A DNA stretch of 64,000 bases from Bacteroidaceae bacterium (GCA_017483605.1 JAFUWG010000031.1:40334-104333), one strand, 5' to 3'. Positions 54,816 through 63,801 are shown, counted from the first letter of the stretch. Notes: a model not told the origin generated them from the letters alone. A program made the numbers and translations.

Positions 54816-54893
54816 TTCATCGACGACGAATAATTATTCATCGACAGCGAACAATTATTCATCGACGATGAACAATTATTCAATGACGATGAA
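54816..54893. repeat. Array E: four 15-bp palindromes at exact 21-bp period
   Basis: Units start at 54816, 54837, 54858 and 54879, each 21 bp apart, with 6-bp spacers (TAATTA, CAATTA, CAATTA). The third unit TTCATCGACGATGAA is a perfect 7-1-7 palindrome; the others are TTCATCGACGACGAA, TTCATCGACAGCGAA and TTCAATGACGATGAA. No U-tract. Confidence 0.9.
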
Positions 54894-54896
54894 CGA

Positions 54897-54960
54897 CTTC
54901 CCTTGCGGAAGGAACCCACTTCCGTTTGTGGAAGTAAGGCATTTCCGTTTGCGGGGTTCC
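54897..54960. repeat. Array F: three palindrome-like units at 22/23-bp period
   Basis: CTTCCCTTGCGGAAG (54897), CTTCCGTTTGTGGAAG (54919) and TTTCCGTTTGCGGGG (54942) follow array E directly. Each has a 4-5-bp stem (CTTCC/GGAAG or CCG/CGG). The two arrays together fill most of the 298 bp between EamA and the sigma factor. Confidence 0.8.
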
Positions 54961-55045
54961 TAACGCCCCCAATACCCATCAAGCCACAAGACCTATAAAT
55001 TCATGAATTTTTGTAATGGGGCTATTTTTTCAGCGTTTTTTAGTT

Positions 55046-55053
55046 TACCTTTG
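55046..55053 (+). promoter_or_regulatory. Promoter -7 box of sigma factor operon
   Basis: TACCTTTG fits TAnnTTTG and lies 38 bp before the ATG at 55092. No clear TTTG lies at -33 (the region is T-rich). Confidence 0.55.
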
Positions 55054-55091
55054 TCCCACTTTTACGTCTTTACCATAGAGATGCACAAAAG

Positions 55092-55592
55092 ATGATGATG
55101 ACAGCATTTGAAAAAATGGCGAACGACCTGCGCCCAAGGCTACTGGAACTGTGCGAAAGGTTCTTGGCAGACAGGCAATTGCCCGAGGAGGCGGAGGACA
55201 TGGTGCAGGAGACCCTCTTCCGACTGTGGCAGATGCGCGAGCGGCTGGAACACTATGCCAGCCCCGAAGCCCTCGCTGTCGCCATCGCCAAAAACGTGTG
55301 CATCGACCTGCTGCGCCGGCAACAGATGCCGACCGACACCCTGCACGACGCCGACATGGCTGACACCCGAGCGACCGACCAAACACTCATCAGCCAAGAC
55401 ACGGAAAGGCAGATTCAGTGGGCACTCAGCCACTTGCCTGCCACCCAGCGAAGGATGCTGACGATGAGGAGCGAGGGGATGAGCCTCGACGAGATTTCAA
55501 CCATTTGCAAAACCACCAAGCAAAGCACCAAGACCATGATTTCTGCCGCACGGAGAAGCATGGCGGAACTGCTCAGAAAAGGAGGACGATAG
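55092..55592 (+). CDS. ECF-type RNA polymerase sigma factor
   Basis: 166 residues; an ATG three or six bases further is equally possible. Region 2 spans about 10-80 (EEAEDMVQETLFRLWQMRERL is the core-binding and -10 part), region 4 about 105-160 (LPATQRRMLTMRSEGMSLDEISTI, a helix-turn-helix). No extra domains. The next gene starts directly after the stop and encodes a membrane protein with cytoplasmic N-terminus, as expected for an anti-sigma factor. Confidence 0.9.
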   Translation: MMMTAFEKMANDLRPRLLELCERFLADRQLPEEAEDMVQETLFRLWQMRERLEHYASPEALAVAIAKNVCIDLLRRQQMPTDTLHDADMADTRATDQTLISQDTERQIQWALSHLPATQRRMLTMRSEGMSLDEISTICKTTKQSTKTMISAARRSMAELLRKGGR

Positions 55593-56219
55593 ATGAAAGA
55601 CCTGAACGACAAGGCATTGCGCCAACAACTCATCGAGCGTTATCTCGATGCCGAAACCACCCCAGAGGAAGAACTGGCACTTGCAAACTTCTACCGACAG
55701 AGCCACGAAGCCCTCTCTGCCGACGAGGAGGCTGTGCACCAACTGGTGCTTGCCACGGCTCACCTCGACAGCGGCTTCACCTTGTCGGACGAGAAGGTGG
55801 AGGAGTTTGACCGCATGATGGCAAGCGTTCCTCCCAGGAAACGCCGCATCGCCCTGTGGCCCTGGCTGGCAGCAGCCTGTGTGGCAGCCATCGTCGCCAT
55901 CATCTTGGCTCCACCAAGAGGGGCTGATGGGAACACCTCTGAACAGCCGACGGCACAAACGGACTCCCACCCGAAAGAACGTCCGCAAGAAATACCGATG
56001 ACAGACACCTCGGAGGTGATGCCCAAGACGTTTCTCGCCAGCACTCCTGCCCCGAAATCTTCGACCGAAGCCGAGGATGACCAAAGCGACCTCATGTCTG
56101 TTGACAGCGTTTTCGGTGTGGAATCGCAAAAGAATCCATTGGAGGAATACACGGCACTGAACGAGAAACTGAAACAAGAATGCGATGCCGTGTTTGAAAT
56201 GATAGAAAATCAACATTAA
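55593..56219 (+). CDS. Probable anti-sigma factor, single-pass membrane protein
   Basis: 208 residues. N-terminal about 85 residues are helical and charged (QLIERYLDAETTPEEELALANFY), followed by one transmembrane segment (about 87-106, LWPWLAAACVAAIVAIILA) and a polar, probably periplasmic tail rich in Thr, Pro and Asp. No zinc-binding HxxxCxxC is present. It starts one base after the sigma factor stop. Assignment rests on this position and topology. It is 15 bp before a secreted-protein gene. Confidence 0.65.
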   Translation: MKDLNDKALRQQLIERYLDAETTPEEELALANFYRQSHEALSADEEAVHQLVLATAHLDSGFTLSDEKVEEFDRMMASVPPRKRRIALWPWLAAACVAAIVAIILAPPRGADGNTSEQPTAQTDSHPKERPQEIPMTDTSEVMPKTFLASTPAPKSSTEAEDDQSDLMSVDSVFGVESQKNPLEEYTALNEKLKQECDAVFEMIENQH

Positions 56220-56234
56220 ACAACCAAGAAAACA

Positions 56235-58112
56235 ATGAAACACCCCATATTCATGCTGGCGATGACGCTGCTACAAGCCATCGCCATCCACGCACAAAAC
56301 GAGAACAGCATCCAGCAACTAATGGACTATCTGGAACAGCACCATCCCAAGGAAATCGGTTACTCACTCGGACGTACAGACGAAGGCATCTACGAAGAAC
56401 GAAGTTGGAAGAAAGGTTACGACATCAGAAGAGACCAACCCATCGTCCGCTACCAACTGCAACTGCTGAAGGACACGGTGATGCAGCACTTTCTCGATGC
56501 CTCCAGCCACGCCGTTGCCTGTCACCATCAGCAGACACCCAAAGGCACGGAAGACGAAATCGACTATGCCTTGGCTCTGGCGAAATATCCCGACGAGACA
56601 CCTCGCTACGCTTACGGCAGTTACCATAACCATGCCTTAGCAAGTGCCACCTTTCATTATCGTCCCGACAGAGACCGATGCAACCTTGCCGTGGAATACA
56701 CCCAAAATACAGAAAAGAAAAGCAACGGGCAAGCACTTGACTACCGCCCCCTCATCCCCTTCATTGCCCAGATGACAGAGGCAGCAGGAGGCGAGACACA
56801 CAGGGTCTCCTACCGCTACAACACACAAAAGGAGGACGAATTGTCTGACAATGCCACCTTCGCCTATGTGCTGGAGCAGGACAGCAACAACATGGTCACC
56901 AAGTCTTTCATAGGAGGCGACCGAGTGAATGTGATAGAGGGCGGATGCAGCGGCACACTCTACATCATTCCCCAACCCAAGGCGGATGCAGCCATCACCG
57001 ACCTCAACAGGGAAATCCTCCGCTATCTGCACGACAACATGGACAAAGAGTTCTGCTACGATTTCTTCAACCCCGCAGAACCAAAGTTCGCCTATCTCAG
57101 ACTTAGCCAATGGGGCGACGACAACTCACCCCGAGAATATGGAATACTGCATGGCAAGAAAGACGACTTCGGACGATACACCATCCTGTTCATCGACCAA
57201 GTCGATTCCACGTTCACCCTGCCCAAAGACTACGAGACCATGCTGACGTATGACCACGGCAAGGTGGAGCGTGTGCCTGACTATGAAAGACTGAAAGCCA
57301 ACCACCCAACAACGGCTGAAGACTATTACCACTACTTGTCGTTACTCGAAAAGACCCGTCTGCAACTGGGCATAGAAGATTTAGGGTATTATGACAGAAC
57401 CGAAATCATTGGAGGCGACACACTCCGCCAAATCTTCACATGGCAAAAAGAAATCAGTAGAGACTCCATCGATGCCATCCGCAGTAAACTCATCAATGGG
57501 TCATTCAGCAACTTCCAGCATGTGGAAACGCACACGGCACAAGGCGACACGATTGAACTGACTGCCTCAGACACCAGTCACGACAAAGAGAGAATCGTCT
57601 GCAAGATGTATGGGAAAGGGAACACACACACGCTCTTCGTGCAGCAAATCATCACCATCAGCACAGGAAAAATACCCGAACCCTACAACACCCAATGGGT
57701 GAACGACTTCATCCAGCAAATGAAAGACTCCGCTCGTATCGCCGAATACCCCATCAGTTACGAATACGGCAAGAAGTCCGACCCCTCCAGCATGGGGAAA
57801 GTGAGCGGAAGGCTATATGTGCTGACGGTAGATGACCAAATGAGCCAAGCGAACACATTCTTAAGGATGTGGCGCGAACACGAAATCAAGCATCCCAACC
57901 AGACGTTCCATCTTGTGGAAGAGGTCAAAGACCAAATCAACTACTTCCGCATCACCGACCGCATCCTTGCCCGCATCAGTTCTCTCTACGGCGAGTTCCA
58001 ACTGCTCTGCATCGACCACGTGGAAGGCAAATACCTCATCCCCGAAGAGTGGCACCGCATCACCGACTACCGATACGGGAAAAAGACTTATTGGGACAAA
58101 AAGAAAAAGTAA
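56235..58112 (+). CDS. Secreted protein of unknown function in sigma factor operon
   Basis: 625 residues with a signal peptide ending near IAIHAQ. The N-terminal part (NSIQQLMDYLEQHHPKEIG) and mixed alpha/beta sequence match no family I can name. No lipobox or sorting tail; two blocks with similar wording (ITDLNREILRYLHDNM and the region near residues 480-560) could be an internal duplication, which I could not align. The gene ends 16 bp after the basic run KKKK. It may be a target or sensor partner of the sigma/anti-sigma pair upstream. Confidence 0.7.
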   Translation: MKHPIFMLAMTLLQAIAIHAQNENSIQQLMDYLEQHHPKEIGYSLGRTDEGIYEERSWKKGYDIRRDQPIVRYQLQLLKDTVMQHFLDASSHAVACHHQQTPKGTEDEIDYALALAKYPDETPRYAYGSYHNHALASATFHYRPDRDRCNLAVEYTQNTEKKSNGQALDYRPLIPFIAQMTEAAGGETHRVSYRYNTQKEDELSDNATFAYVLEQDSNNMVTKSFIGGDRVNVIEGGCSGTLYIIPQPKADAAITDLNREILRYLHDNMDKEFCYDFFNPAEPKFAYLRLSQWGDDNSPREYGILHGKKDDFGRYTILFIDQVDSTFTLPKDYETMLTYDHGKVERVPDYERLKANHPTTAEDYYHYLSLLEKTRLQLGIEDLGYYDRTEIIGGDTLRQIFTWQKEISRDSIDAIRSKLINGSFSNFQHVETHTAQGDTIELTASDTSHDKERIVCKMYGKGNTHTLFVQQIITISTGKIPEPYNTQWVNDFIQQMKDSARIAEYPISYEYGKKSDPSSMGKVSGRLYVLTVDDQMSQANTFLRMWREHEIKHPNQTFHLVEEVKDQINYFRITDRILARISSLYGEFQLLCIDHVEGKYLIPEEWHRITDYRYGKKTYWDKKKK

Positions 58113-58142
58113 TTAAAGATTCGTTACGGCCATGGCACAATG

Positions 58143-58174
58143 CTGCACACGTCGAGAGATGTGTGCAGTTTTTT
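58143..58174 (+). terminator. Intrinsic terminator
   Basis: CTGCACAC (58143-58150) pairs with GTGTGCAG (58161-58168), followed by TTTTTT. It ends the sigma factor operon. Confidence 0.88.
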
Positions 58175-58207
58175 GTGCCTTTCTGACTTCTTTTCAAAAA
58201 GTTTTTG

Positions 58208-58215
58208 TACCTTTG
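58208..58215 (+). promoter_or_regulatory. Promoter -7 box of the S9 peptidase
   Basis: TACCTTTG fits TAnnTTTG; transcription would start about 25 nt before the ATG at 58247. Confidence 0.6.
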
Positions 58216-58246
58216 CACCCAGTAATTCTATACCTATTTCCAGAAC

Positions 58247-60352
58247 ATGAAAAAAACGCTTTTATTGATGATGGCAAGCATCGCCACGACTCTGGCTTCG
58301 GCACAGAGCATCCAGTACCCCAAAGCCGCCAAGGACGGCACCGTAGATGAGTATTTCGGCACCCGTGTGGCTGACCCCTACCGATGGTTGGAGAACGACA
58401 CCAGTGCCCAGACCGCCGCATGGGTGGAGGCGGAAAACCGAGTGACCAACGCCTATCTGGAGAAGATTCCCTTCCGCCAGAAGTTGCTGAACCGCCTGAC
58501 AGAACTTGCCAACTACGAGAAAATCGGTGCCCCTGTCAAGCACCACGGCAAGTGGTACTTCTACAAGAACGACGGCTTGCAGAACCAATATGTGATGTAC
58601 GTGATGGACGAACTGGGCGGCACGCCTCGCGTCTTCCTCGACCCCAACCAGTTGAGCACCGACGGAACGGTGGCACTGAAAGGCGTCTATTTCTCCCACA
58701 ACGGCAAGTATGCCGCCTACAGCATCTCACGCAGCGGCAGCGACTGGCAGGAGTTCTACGTCATCGACCTGCAAACGGGACAACTGACCGCCGACCACAT
58801 CGAGTGGGCGAAGTTCTCGGGTGCGGCATGGCTGGGCGACGGCTTCTACTACAGTGCCTACGATGCCCCCGTGAAGGGCAAGGAGTTCTCCAACGTGAAC
58901 GAGACGCACAAGATTTACTACCACAAGATAGGCACCCCTCAGTCGGAAGACGTGCTCTTCTATCAGAATCCAGCCTACCCCAAACGCTTCTATGGCGTGT
59001 CGGTAAACGAGGAAGAGACCGTGATGTATCTCGACGAGAGCGGTGCCGGCTCTGGCAACAACCTCTATGTCCGCGACTTGCGGCAGAAGGATTCGCAGTT
59101 CATCCAGATGACTTCCAACATGGACTACAGTTACAGCCCTGTGCTGACTGAGGGCGACAAACTCTACCTCTACACCAACCACGGTGCTCCGAAAGGACAC
59201 ATCATGACGGCAGACATCCACCACCCCGGCATCGACGACTGGCAGGAACTCATCCCCGAGCAGGAAAATGTGCTCGACGGCGTGAATGTCATCAACCATC
59301 TGTTCATCCTCAGTTATCAGCAGGACGCTTCCGACCACGCCTACGTGTACGGTCTTGACGGCAAACTGCACCACGAGGTGAAACTGCCATCGGTGGGCAG
59401 CATCAGTTTTGCAGGCACGAAGAAAGACCCCGAGTGTTTCTACACGTTCACCTCCTTCACCGTGCCTGGCACCATCTATCGCTACGACATGGAGAACAAT
59501 ACGAGCACGCTCTACAACGCCCCGAAGGTGAAGTTCCGCCAGAGCGACTACACCAGCGAGCAGGTCTTCTTCCAGAGCAAGGACGGCACACGCATCCCGA
59601 TGTTCCTCACCTACAAGAAGGGGCTGAAACGCAACGGCAAGAACCCCGTCTATCTCTACGGCTACGGCGGTTTCTACATTTCCCTGCCTCCAGGCTTCTC
59701 TTCCAACCGCATCCCCTTCCTCGAGAATGGCGGCATCTACGCACAGGTCAACCTGCGTGGCGGCGGCGAATATGGCGAAGAGTGGCACTTGGCTGGCACG
59801 AAGATGCAGAAGCAGAACGTGTTTGACGACTTCATCGGTGCCGCCGAGTGGCTCATCAGCGAAGGCTACACCAGCAAGGAGAAACTCGCCATCGTGGGCG
59901 GCAGCAACGGCGGACTGCTCGTCGGTGCCTGCATGACGCAACGCCCCGACCTCTTCCGTGTCGCCATCCCCGAAGTGGGCGTGATGGACATGCTCCGCTA
60001 CCACAAGTTCACCATCGGCTGGAACTGGGCAAGCGACTACGGCACCAGCGAGGACTCGAAGGAAATGTTTGAGTACCTGCGTGGCTACTCTCCTCTCCAC
60101 AACCTGAAACCAGGCACCTCCTACCCTGCCACCCTCGTCACCACCGCCGACCACGACGACCGCGTGGTGCCAGCCCACTCGTTCAAGTTTGCTGCCACCT
60201 TGCAGGAATGCCACACCGGCACCAGCCCCGTGCTCATCCGCATCGACACCAAGGCAGGTCATGGCGGAGGCAAACCCCTCGCCAAAGTGCTCGAAGAACA
60301 AGCCGACATCTACGGCTTCATCATGCAGAACCTCAACATGAAGTTCAAATAA
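58247..60352 (+). CDS. Prolyl oligopeptidase (S9A family)
   Basis: 701 residues with a signal peptide ending near TLASAQ, so periplasmic. Residues about 25-430 are the seven-bladed propeller (DPYRWLEND at the start), and 430-701 the alpha/beta-hydrolase domain. The catalytic Ser553 is in GGSNGGLL, the Asp in ADHDDRVVP (637 or 638) and His672 in AGHGGGKP. It cleaves short peptides after proline. Own promoter and terminator; monocistronic. Confidence 0.95.
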   Translation: MKKTLLLMMASIATTLASAQSIQYPKAAKDGTVDEYFGTRVADPYRWLENDTSAQTAAWVEAENRVTNAYLEKIPFRQKLLNRLTELANYEKIGAPVKHHGKWYFYKNDGLQNQYVMYVMDELGGTPRVFLDPNQLSTDGTVALKGVYFSHNGKYAAYSISRSGSDWQEFYVIDLQTGQLTADHIEWAKFSGAAWLGDGFYYSAYDAPVKGKEFSNVNETHKIYYHKIGTPQSEDVLFYQNPAYPKRFYGVSVNEEETVMYLDESGAGSGNNLYVRDLRQKDSQFIQMTSNMDYSYSPVLTEGDKLYLYTNHGAPKGHIMTADIHHPGIDDWQELIPEQENVLDGVNVINHLFILSYQQDASDHAYVYGLDGKLHHEVKLPSVGSISFAGTKKDPECFYTFTSFTVPGTIYRYDMENNTSTLYNAPKVKFRQSDYTSEQVFFQSKDGTRIPMFLTYKKGLKRNGKNPVYLYGYGGFYISLPPGFSSNRIPFLENGGIYAQVNLRGGGEYGEEWHLAGTKMQKQNVFDDFIGAAEWLISEGYTSKEKLAIVGGSNGGLLVGACMTQRPDLFRVAIPEVGVMDMLRYHKFTIGWNWASDYGTSEDSKEMFEYLRGYSPLHNLKPGTSYPATLVTTADHDDRVVPAHSFKFAATLQECHTGTSPVLIRIDTKAGHGGGKPLAKVLEEQADIYGFIMQNLNMKFK

Positions 60353-60387
60353 AAAGAAGGCTCAAACATTTTTCCGAAAATAACCGT

Positions 60388-60425
60388 GCTGCACCTGTCG
60401 AACGATGGGTGCAGCCCTGTTTTTT
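60388..60425 (+). terminator. Terminator between S9 peptidase and PAP2 gene
   Basis: GCTGCACC (60388-60395) pairs with GGTGCAGC (60408-60415), then CCTGTTTTTT. It serves the plus-strand gene and ends at the stop of the convergent PAP2 gene. Confidence 0.8.
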
Positions 60426-61735
60426 CAGAACAGAATCTTCCACACGGAACTGATGCTGTAGCGGTTTTTCATGTAGTGGGAGAACGTGTGGTAGTAGTCG
60501 GCGGTGAAGCCCCAGGCATAGTTGTTGGTGTCGATACATTCGTAAACGACACCGAGCCCCAGTTCAAATTTGGTCTCGTTGGGGATGGTGTAGGTCTTGG
60601 TGCCGTCGGTGAGTCGGTCGCCGTCCATCACACGGACACCGGCAAAGAAACGGGTGCCCATCCTCTGCCCCAGATTGAGCGGCGTGGAGAGTTTGGCGGC
60701 AGCATCGAAATGGTAGAGGTCGAGATGTCCGCCGGTGAAAGTGTTGTCCGTTCCGAATGCCTTCACCTGTGCATCCACCACCCTCGTCAGCAGTTCGACC
60801 GCCACCGACGACGTGGCAAACCACGACAGTTCCGCTCCTGCCGAGATGGCGGCACCCGTCTTCAGCGTGGCATCGTCGAAGCGGATCTTGCGGTCGCCAA
60901 TCTCTGTGCCGACCACGAAAGTGAAGCCCGACGGCTGCTCGTTGAACTGCATCAGACGCATCACATCCCGACGACGCACCTCGGGCTTGTTGATGTATTC
61001 CGCCCCGAAAATTTTGTCCGTGAGGAAGTAGCCCAGATTGGTGCTGATGGCTCCGATGCCCGCCCCCACGTAAAGGTCGTTCATCCAATGCTTATTGTGC
61101 TTAATACGAAACAGTTGGGTCGTTGTGGCTGTAGCATAACTTCCAACCGTAACCCACGGCGAAATGTAGCCATACTCACGGCTCAGCACCGTGGCGGAGA
61201 CGAAGGCGAAACTGGCGTGTCCCGAGGAGAAAGAATGCAGGTCGGTCTGGTCGGGTCGAGCCTCCCTCACCGTCTGTTTCAGAATCTCTGTCGCACCGAA
61301 GGAAATGCCCAACGCCATCGCATTGGCTGTGAGCATCCGTTCCCACTTCGAGCGGCTTTCCACACCTGCCGCCTTCAACGCCCAGTTTGCCACCAGCGGC
61401 ATACCGCCCACGGCATAGGCTGCCCAGTTGCGTCCATCGCCTTTCCGTTCAAACTGTGCCGGATGATTGATGAAATGGTGGTCGGTCCAGGTCAACAGCA
61501 GACCGCGGGCCAGTGCCAGCGTGCCGTCCGTCTTGAAGGACATCTCCTTCTTCAGTTTCAGTTCCTCATACTGCCGAATCACCTTCTCCACCTCTTCCTG
61601 CTTCTTTTGCCGTTCATACTCCACCAGGATGGAGTCGATTTGTGCCAGATAGGCAGAATCGAGTTGCTCCTCCTGAGCCGACATCGTCAGGGAGGCAGCG
61701 AAAAGGGAAAGGAAAAGGAAGCAGCGTCTGAGCAT
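60425..61735 (-). CDS. PAP2 phosphatase with C-terminal barrel-like domain
   Basis: 436 residues with a signal peptide (to about residue 20, LTMSAQ). A coiled-coil-like stretch (about 28-65) leads into a PAP2 domain with all three motifs: KQTVREARP (153-161), SFSSGH (168-173) and RIKHNKHWMND (210-220). From about 245 to the end are alternating strands ending in aromatic residues (VWKILF), consistent with an outer-membrane beta-barrel. PAP2 enzymes dephosphorylate lipids such as undecaprenyl diphosphate or phosphatidylglycerol phosphate. Fusion to a barrel places it in the outer membrane. Confidence 0.85.
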   Translation of the reverse strand: MLRRCFLFLSLFAASLTMSAQEEQLDSAYLAQIDSILVEYERQKKQEEVEKVIRQYEELKLKKEMSFKTDGTLALARGLLLTWTDHHFINHPAQFERKGDGRNWAAYAVGGMPLVANWALKAAGVESRSKWERMLTANAMALGISFGATEILKQTVREARPDQTDLHSFSSGHASFAFVSATVLSREYGYISPWVTVGSYATATTTQLFRIKHNKHWMNDLYVGAGIGAISTNLGYFLTDKIFGAEYINKPEVRRRDVMRLMQFNEQPSGFTFVVGTEIGDRKIRFDDATLKTGAAISAGAELSWFATSSVAVELLTRVVDAQVKAFGTDNTFTGGHLDLYHFDAAAKLSTPLNLGQRMGTRFFAGVRVMDGDRLTDGTKTYTIPNETKFELGLGVVYECIDTNNYAWGFTADYYHTFSHYMKNRYSISSVWKILF

Positions 61736-61741
61736 GGGAGA

Positions 61742-61795
61742 AAGAGAAAAAAGAAAAGGGGTGCAACTACAGGCTCGAAGCCCGCAGATGCACCC
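61742..61795 (-). terminator. Terminator of fba
   Basis: GGGTGCA (61759-61765) pairs with TGCACCC (61789-61795) around an inner GGCT/AGCC stem; the minus strand then reads CCTTTTCTTTTTTC. It ends the aldolase message before the PAP2 start. Confidence 0.85.
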
Positions 61796-61828
61796 AAATA
61801 TAAAAATCAGTTAAACAAGCGTGTCGTA

Positions 61829-62827
61829 TTACTGAGCGAGTTTGCCATCAGAACCAAGAACGTTGACAATCTTGTGGATGTACATCTTCTTCATGTTCTC
61901 GCGGGCTGGCTTCAGGTACTGACGTGGGTCGAAGTCACCAGGATGCTCAGCCAAGTGCTTGCGGATGGCAGCAGTCATGGCAAGACGAGAGTCAGAGTCG
62001 ATGTTGATCTTGCAGACAGCAGACTTAGAAGCCTCACGCAACTGCTCCTCTGGGATACCGATAGCAGCCTCGAGGTGACCGCCGTACTGGTTGATTGTGT
62101 TCACTTCGTCCATAGGAACAGAAGAAGAACCGTGCAGAACGATTGGGAAACCAGGAAGTTTCTTCTCGATTTCGTGCAGGATGTCGAATGCCAATGGTGG
62201 TGGAACCAGCACGCCATTCACGAGTGTACACTGCTCTGGAGTGAACTTGTGAGCACCGTGAGAAGTACCGATTGAGATTGCCAAAGAGTCGCAACCAGTG
62301 CGAGTAGAGAAGTCAATCACCTCTTCTGGCTTGGTGTAGTGAGACTCAGCGGCCTGCACCTCATCCTCAACACCAGCGAGCACACCCAGTTCAGCCTCAA
62401 CGGTCACGTCGTACTGGTGAGCGTAGTCAACCACCTTCTTTGCCAGAGCGATGTTCTCCTCGTATGGGAGTGAAGAACCGTCAATCATCACAGAAGAGAA
62501 ACCGTTGTCGATACAGTCCTTGCAGAGTTCGAAAGTGTCTCCGTGGTCGAGGTGGAGCACGATTTCAGGATGCTCACAGCCGAGTTCCTTAGCGTACTCT
62601 ACAGCACCTTTGGCGAGGTTGCGGAGGATGGTACCGTTAGCATAGTTGCGGGCACCCTTGCTGACCTGCATGATGACAGGTGACTTTGTTTCAACAGCAG
62701 CCATCACGATAGCCTGCATCTGCTCCATTGTGTTGAAGTTGAAAGCGGGGATAGCATAGCCGCCAGCCACTGCTCTCTTGAACATCTCGCGGGTATTCAC
62801 GAGACCAAGTTCTTTGTAACTTACCAT
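61829..62827 (-). CDS. fba: Fructose-bisphosphate aldolase, class II
   Basis: 332 residues from the ATG at 62827; the frame is open further upstream but that part lies across the promoter and is not conserved-looking. MVSYKELGLVNTREMF is the normal start. Zinc ligands lie in VLHLDHGDTF, and GTSHGAHKF and LHGSSSVPMDEV follow. It interconverts fructose 1,6-bisphosphate with glyceraldehyde 3-phosphate and dihydroxyacetone phosphate in glycolysis and gluconeogenesis. Monocistronic with its own terminator. Confidence 0.95.
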   Translation of the reverse strand: MVSYKELGLVNTREMFKRAVAGGYAIPAFNFNTMEQMQAIVMAAVETKSPVIMQVSKGARNYANGTILRNLAKGAVEYAKELGCEHPEIVLHLDHGDTFELCKDCIDNGFSSVMIDGSSLPYEENIALAKKVVDYAHQYDVTVEAELGVLAGVEDEVQAAESHYTKPEEVIDFSTRTGCDSLAISIGTSHGAHKFTPEQCTLVNGVLVPPPLAFDILHEIEKKLPGFPIVLHGSSSVPMDEVNTINQYGGHLEAAIGIPEEQLREASKSAVCKINIDSDSRLAMTAAIRKHLAEHPGDFDPRQYLKPARENMKKMYIHKIVNVLGSDGKLAQ

Positions 62828-62906
62828 AATATTGAATCGATTTATAAAAGTAAATAAATAATGTGTCTCTTTTCTACGTCGGGACACGCTCATCCCAAAA
62901 CATCTA

Positions 62907-62914
62907 CAAAGATA
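62907..62914 (-). promoter_or_regulatory. fba promoter -7 box
   Basis: On the minus strand TATCTTTG, about 80 nt before the fba ATG. No well-spaced TTTG at -33 was found. Confidence 0.55.
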
Positions 62915-63090
62915 AGCCAAATTTTCCAAAAAACACAACGCACAAGCCTAAAATTTCACACAAAAACACGATTATTCACAAAAAACAAGGAAAATCCGTC
63001 TCTTTTGTTTTGTCGGTTTGATAAAAAGTCGTAAATTTAGATAAGGTAGGCGGCATTTTAACAATAAAAACAAAAAAAAGATTTTTTTAT

Positions 63091-63121
63091 TTTGTATTGT
63101 CTAAAATTTGCACTACCTTTG
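63091..63121 (+). promoter_or_regulatory. L31 promoter
   Basis: TTTG (63091-63094), 19 bp, TACCTTTG (63114-63121). The transcript would begin with a hairpin GCTTTTC/GAAAAGC (63126-63143) in an 80-nt leader, possibly for translational control. Confidence 0.85.
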
Positions 63122-63207
63122 CACCGCTTTTCACAGGAAAAGCACAAGAGATAATAAATTTGTTACACCAGCAGTATTACATTGACTATATAAAACAAAA
63201 AACAAAA

Positions 63208-63462
63208 ATGAAACAAGGTATTCACCCAGACAACTATCGCCCAGTCATCTTCAAGGATATGTCAAACGGCGATATGTTCCTTTCTCGCTCCACAGCAAAG
63301 TCTAACGAAACAGAAGTATTCGAAGGCGTGGAGTATCCAGTAATCAAAGTTGAAATTTCTTCTACTTCTCACCCATTCTACACTGGTAAGGCTAAACTCG
63401 TCGACACCGCAGGTCGCGTGGACAAGTTCATGAACCGCTACGCAGTGATGAAGAAGAAGTAA
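63208..63462 (+). CDS. rpmE: 50S ribosomal protein L31, type B
   Basis: 84 residues from the ATG at 63208; the frame is open upstream but crosses the promoter. [21 protein letters not shown] and [22 protein letters not shown] are diagnostic. The zinc-binding Cys residues of type A L31 are absent, so this is the zinc-independent type B. Own promoter and terminator. Confidence 0.97.
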   Translation: MKQGIHPDNYRPVIFKDMSNGDMFLSRSTAKSNETEVFEGVEYPVIKVEISSTSHPFYTGKAKLVDTAGRVDKFMNRYAVMKKK

Positions 63463-63497
63463 ACGAACTCATACCTTCGTACAAGAAACAACCTAAA

Positions 63498-63533
63498 GGC
63501 ACCGAAAGAACATTCTTTCGGTGCCTCTTTTTT
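63498..63533 (+). terminator. L31 terminator
   Basis: A 12- to 13-bp stem GGCACCGAAAGAA/TTCTTTCGGTGCC (63498-63510 with 63513-63525), then TCTTTTTT. Confidence 0.93.
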
Positions 63534-63577
63534 GCTACTCAAGAGCCGTCTTTTCTGGGGTGAGCAGGTAACGGTCA

Positions 63578-63760
63578 TTAGTCGCCTAAGTCCCACAAAT
63601 CCCAGTCGATGTCGCTGTCGGAGCCCAAACGCATGGGGGCACGGGCATCGCCGCCGCTGCCACCGCCAATCCCGATGCCAATGTCACCGTCGTCTATGTT
63701 TAAGATGCCACTACCACCACTCGTGCAGATGATGTCTGCCCGCATCCCTTGACACATCAT
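63578..63760 (-). CDS. Small Gly/Asp-rich peptide, possible gene
   Basis: 60 residues, start possibly at the ATG at 63745. The sequence RADIICTSGGSG followed by Gly/Asp-rich repeats (DDGDIGIGIGGGSGG) and APMRLGSDSDIDWD is reminiscent of short peptides often seen in Prevotella genomes whose role is unknown. The usual leading segment is missing, and no promoter is visible, so it may be a 5'-truncated relic. Not a confident gene. Confidence 0.4.
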   Translation of the reverse strand: MMCQGMRADIICTSGGSGILNIDDGDIGIGIGGGSGGDARAPMRLGSDSDIDWDLWDLGD

Positions 63761-63801
63761 CCGACATCGATTTCAAAGAACCCAGTCGCAATTTTACTAA
63801 A

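Noticed and set aside
53882-54982. A 366-codon open frame on the minus strand with Asn/Ser repeats
   Set aside because: Antisense to EamA; the apparent peptide repeats are only the 21-bp array E read in frame.
58727-60301. A 524-codon open frame on the minus strand
   Set aside because: Antisense to the prolyl oligopeptidase, whose catalytic triad is intact; Val/His/Glu-rich composition typical of antisense frames.
60386-62275. A 629-codon open frame on the plus strand
   Set aside because: It is antisense to the PAP2 gene and most of fba, has low-complexity composition, and no recognisable domain. It is a by-product of codon use in the real genes.
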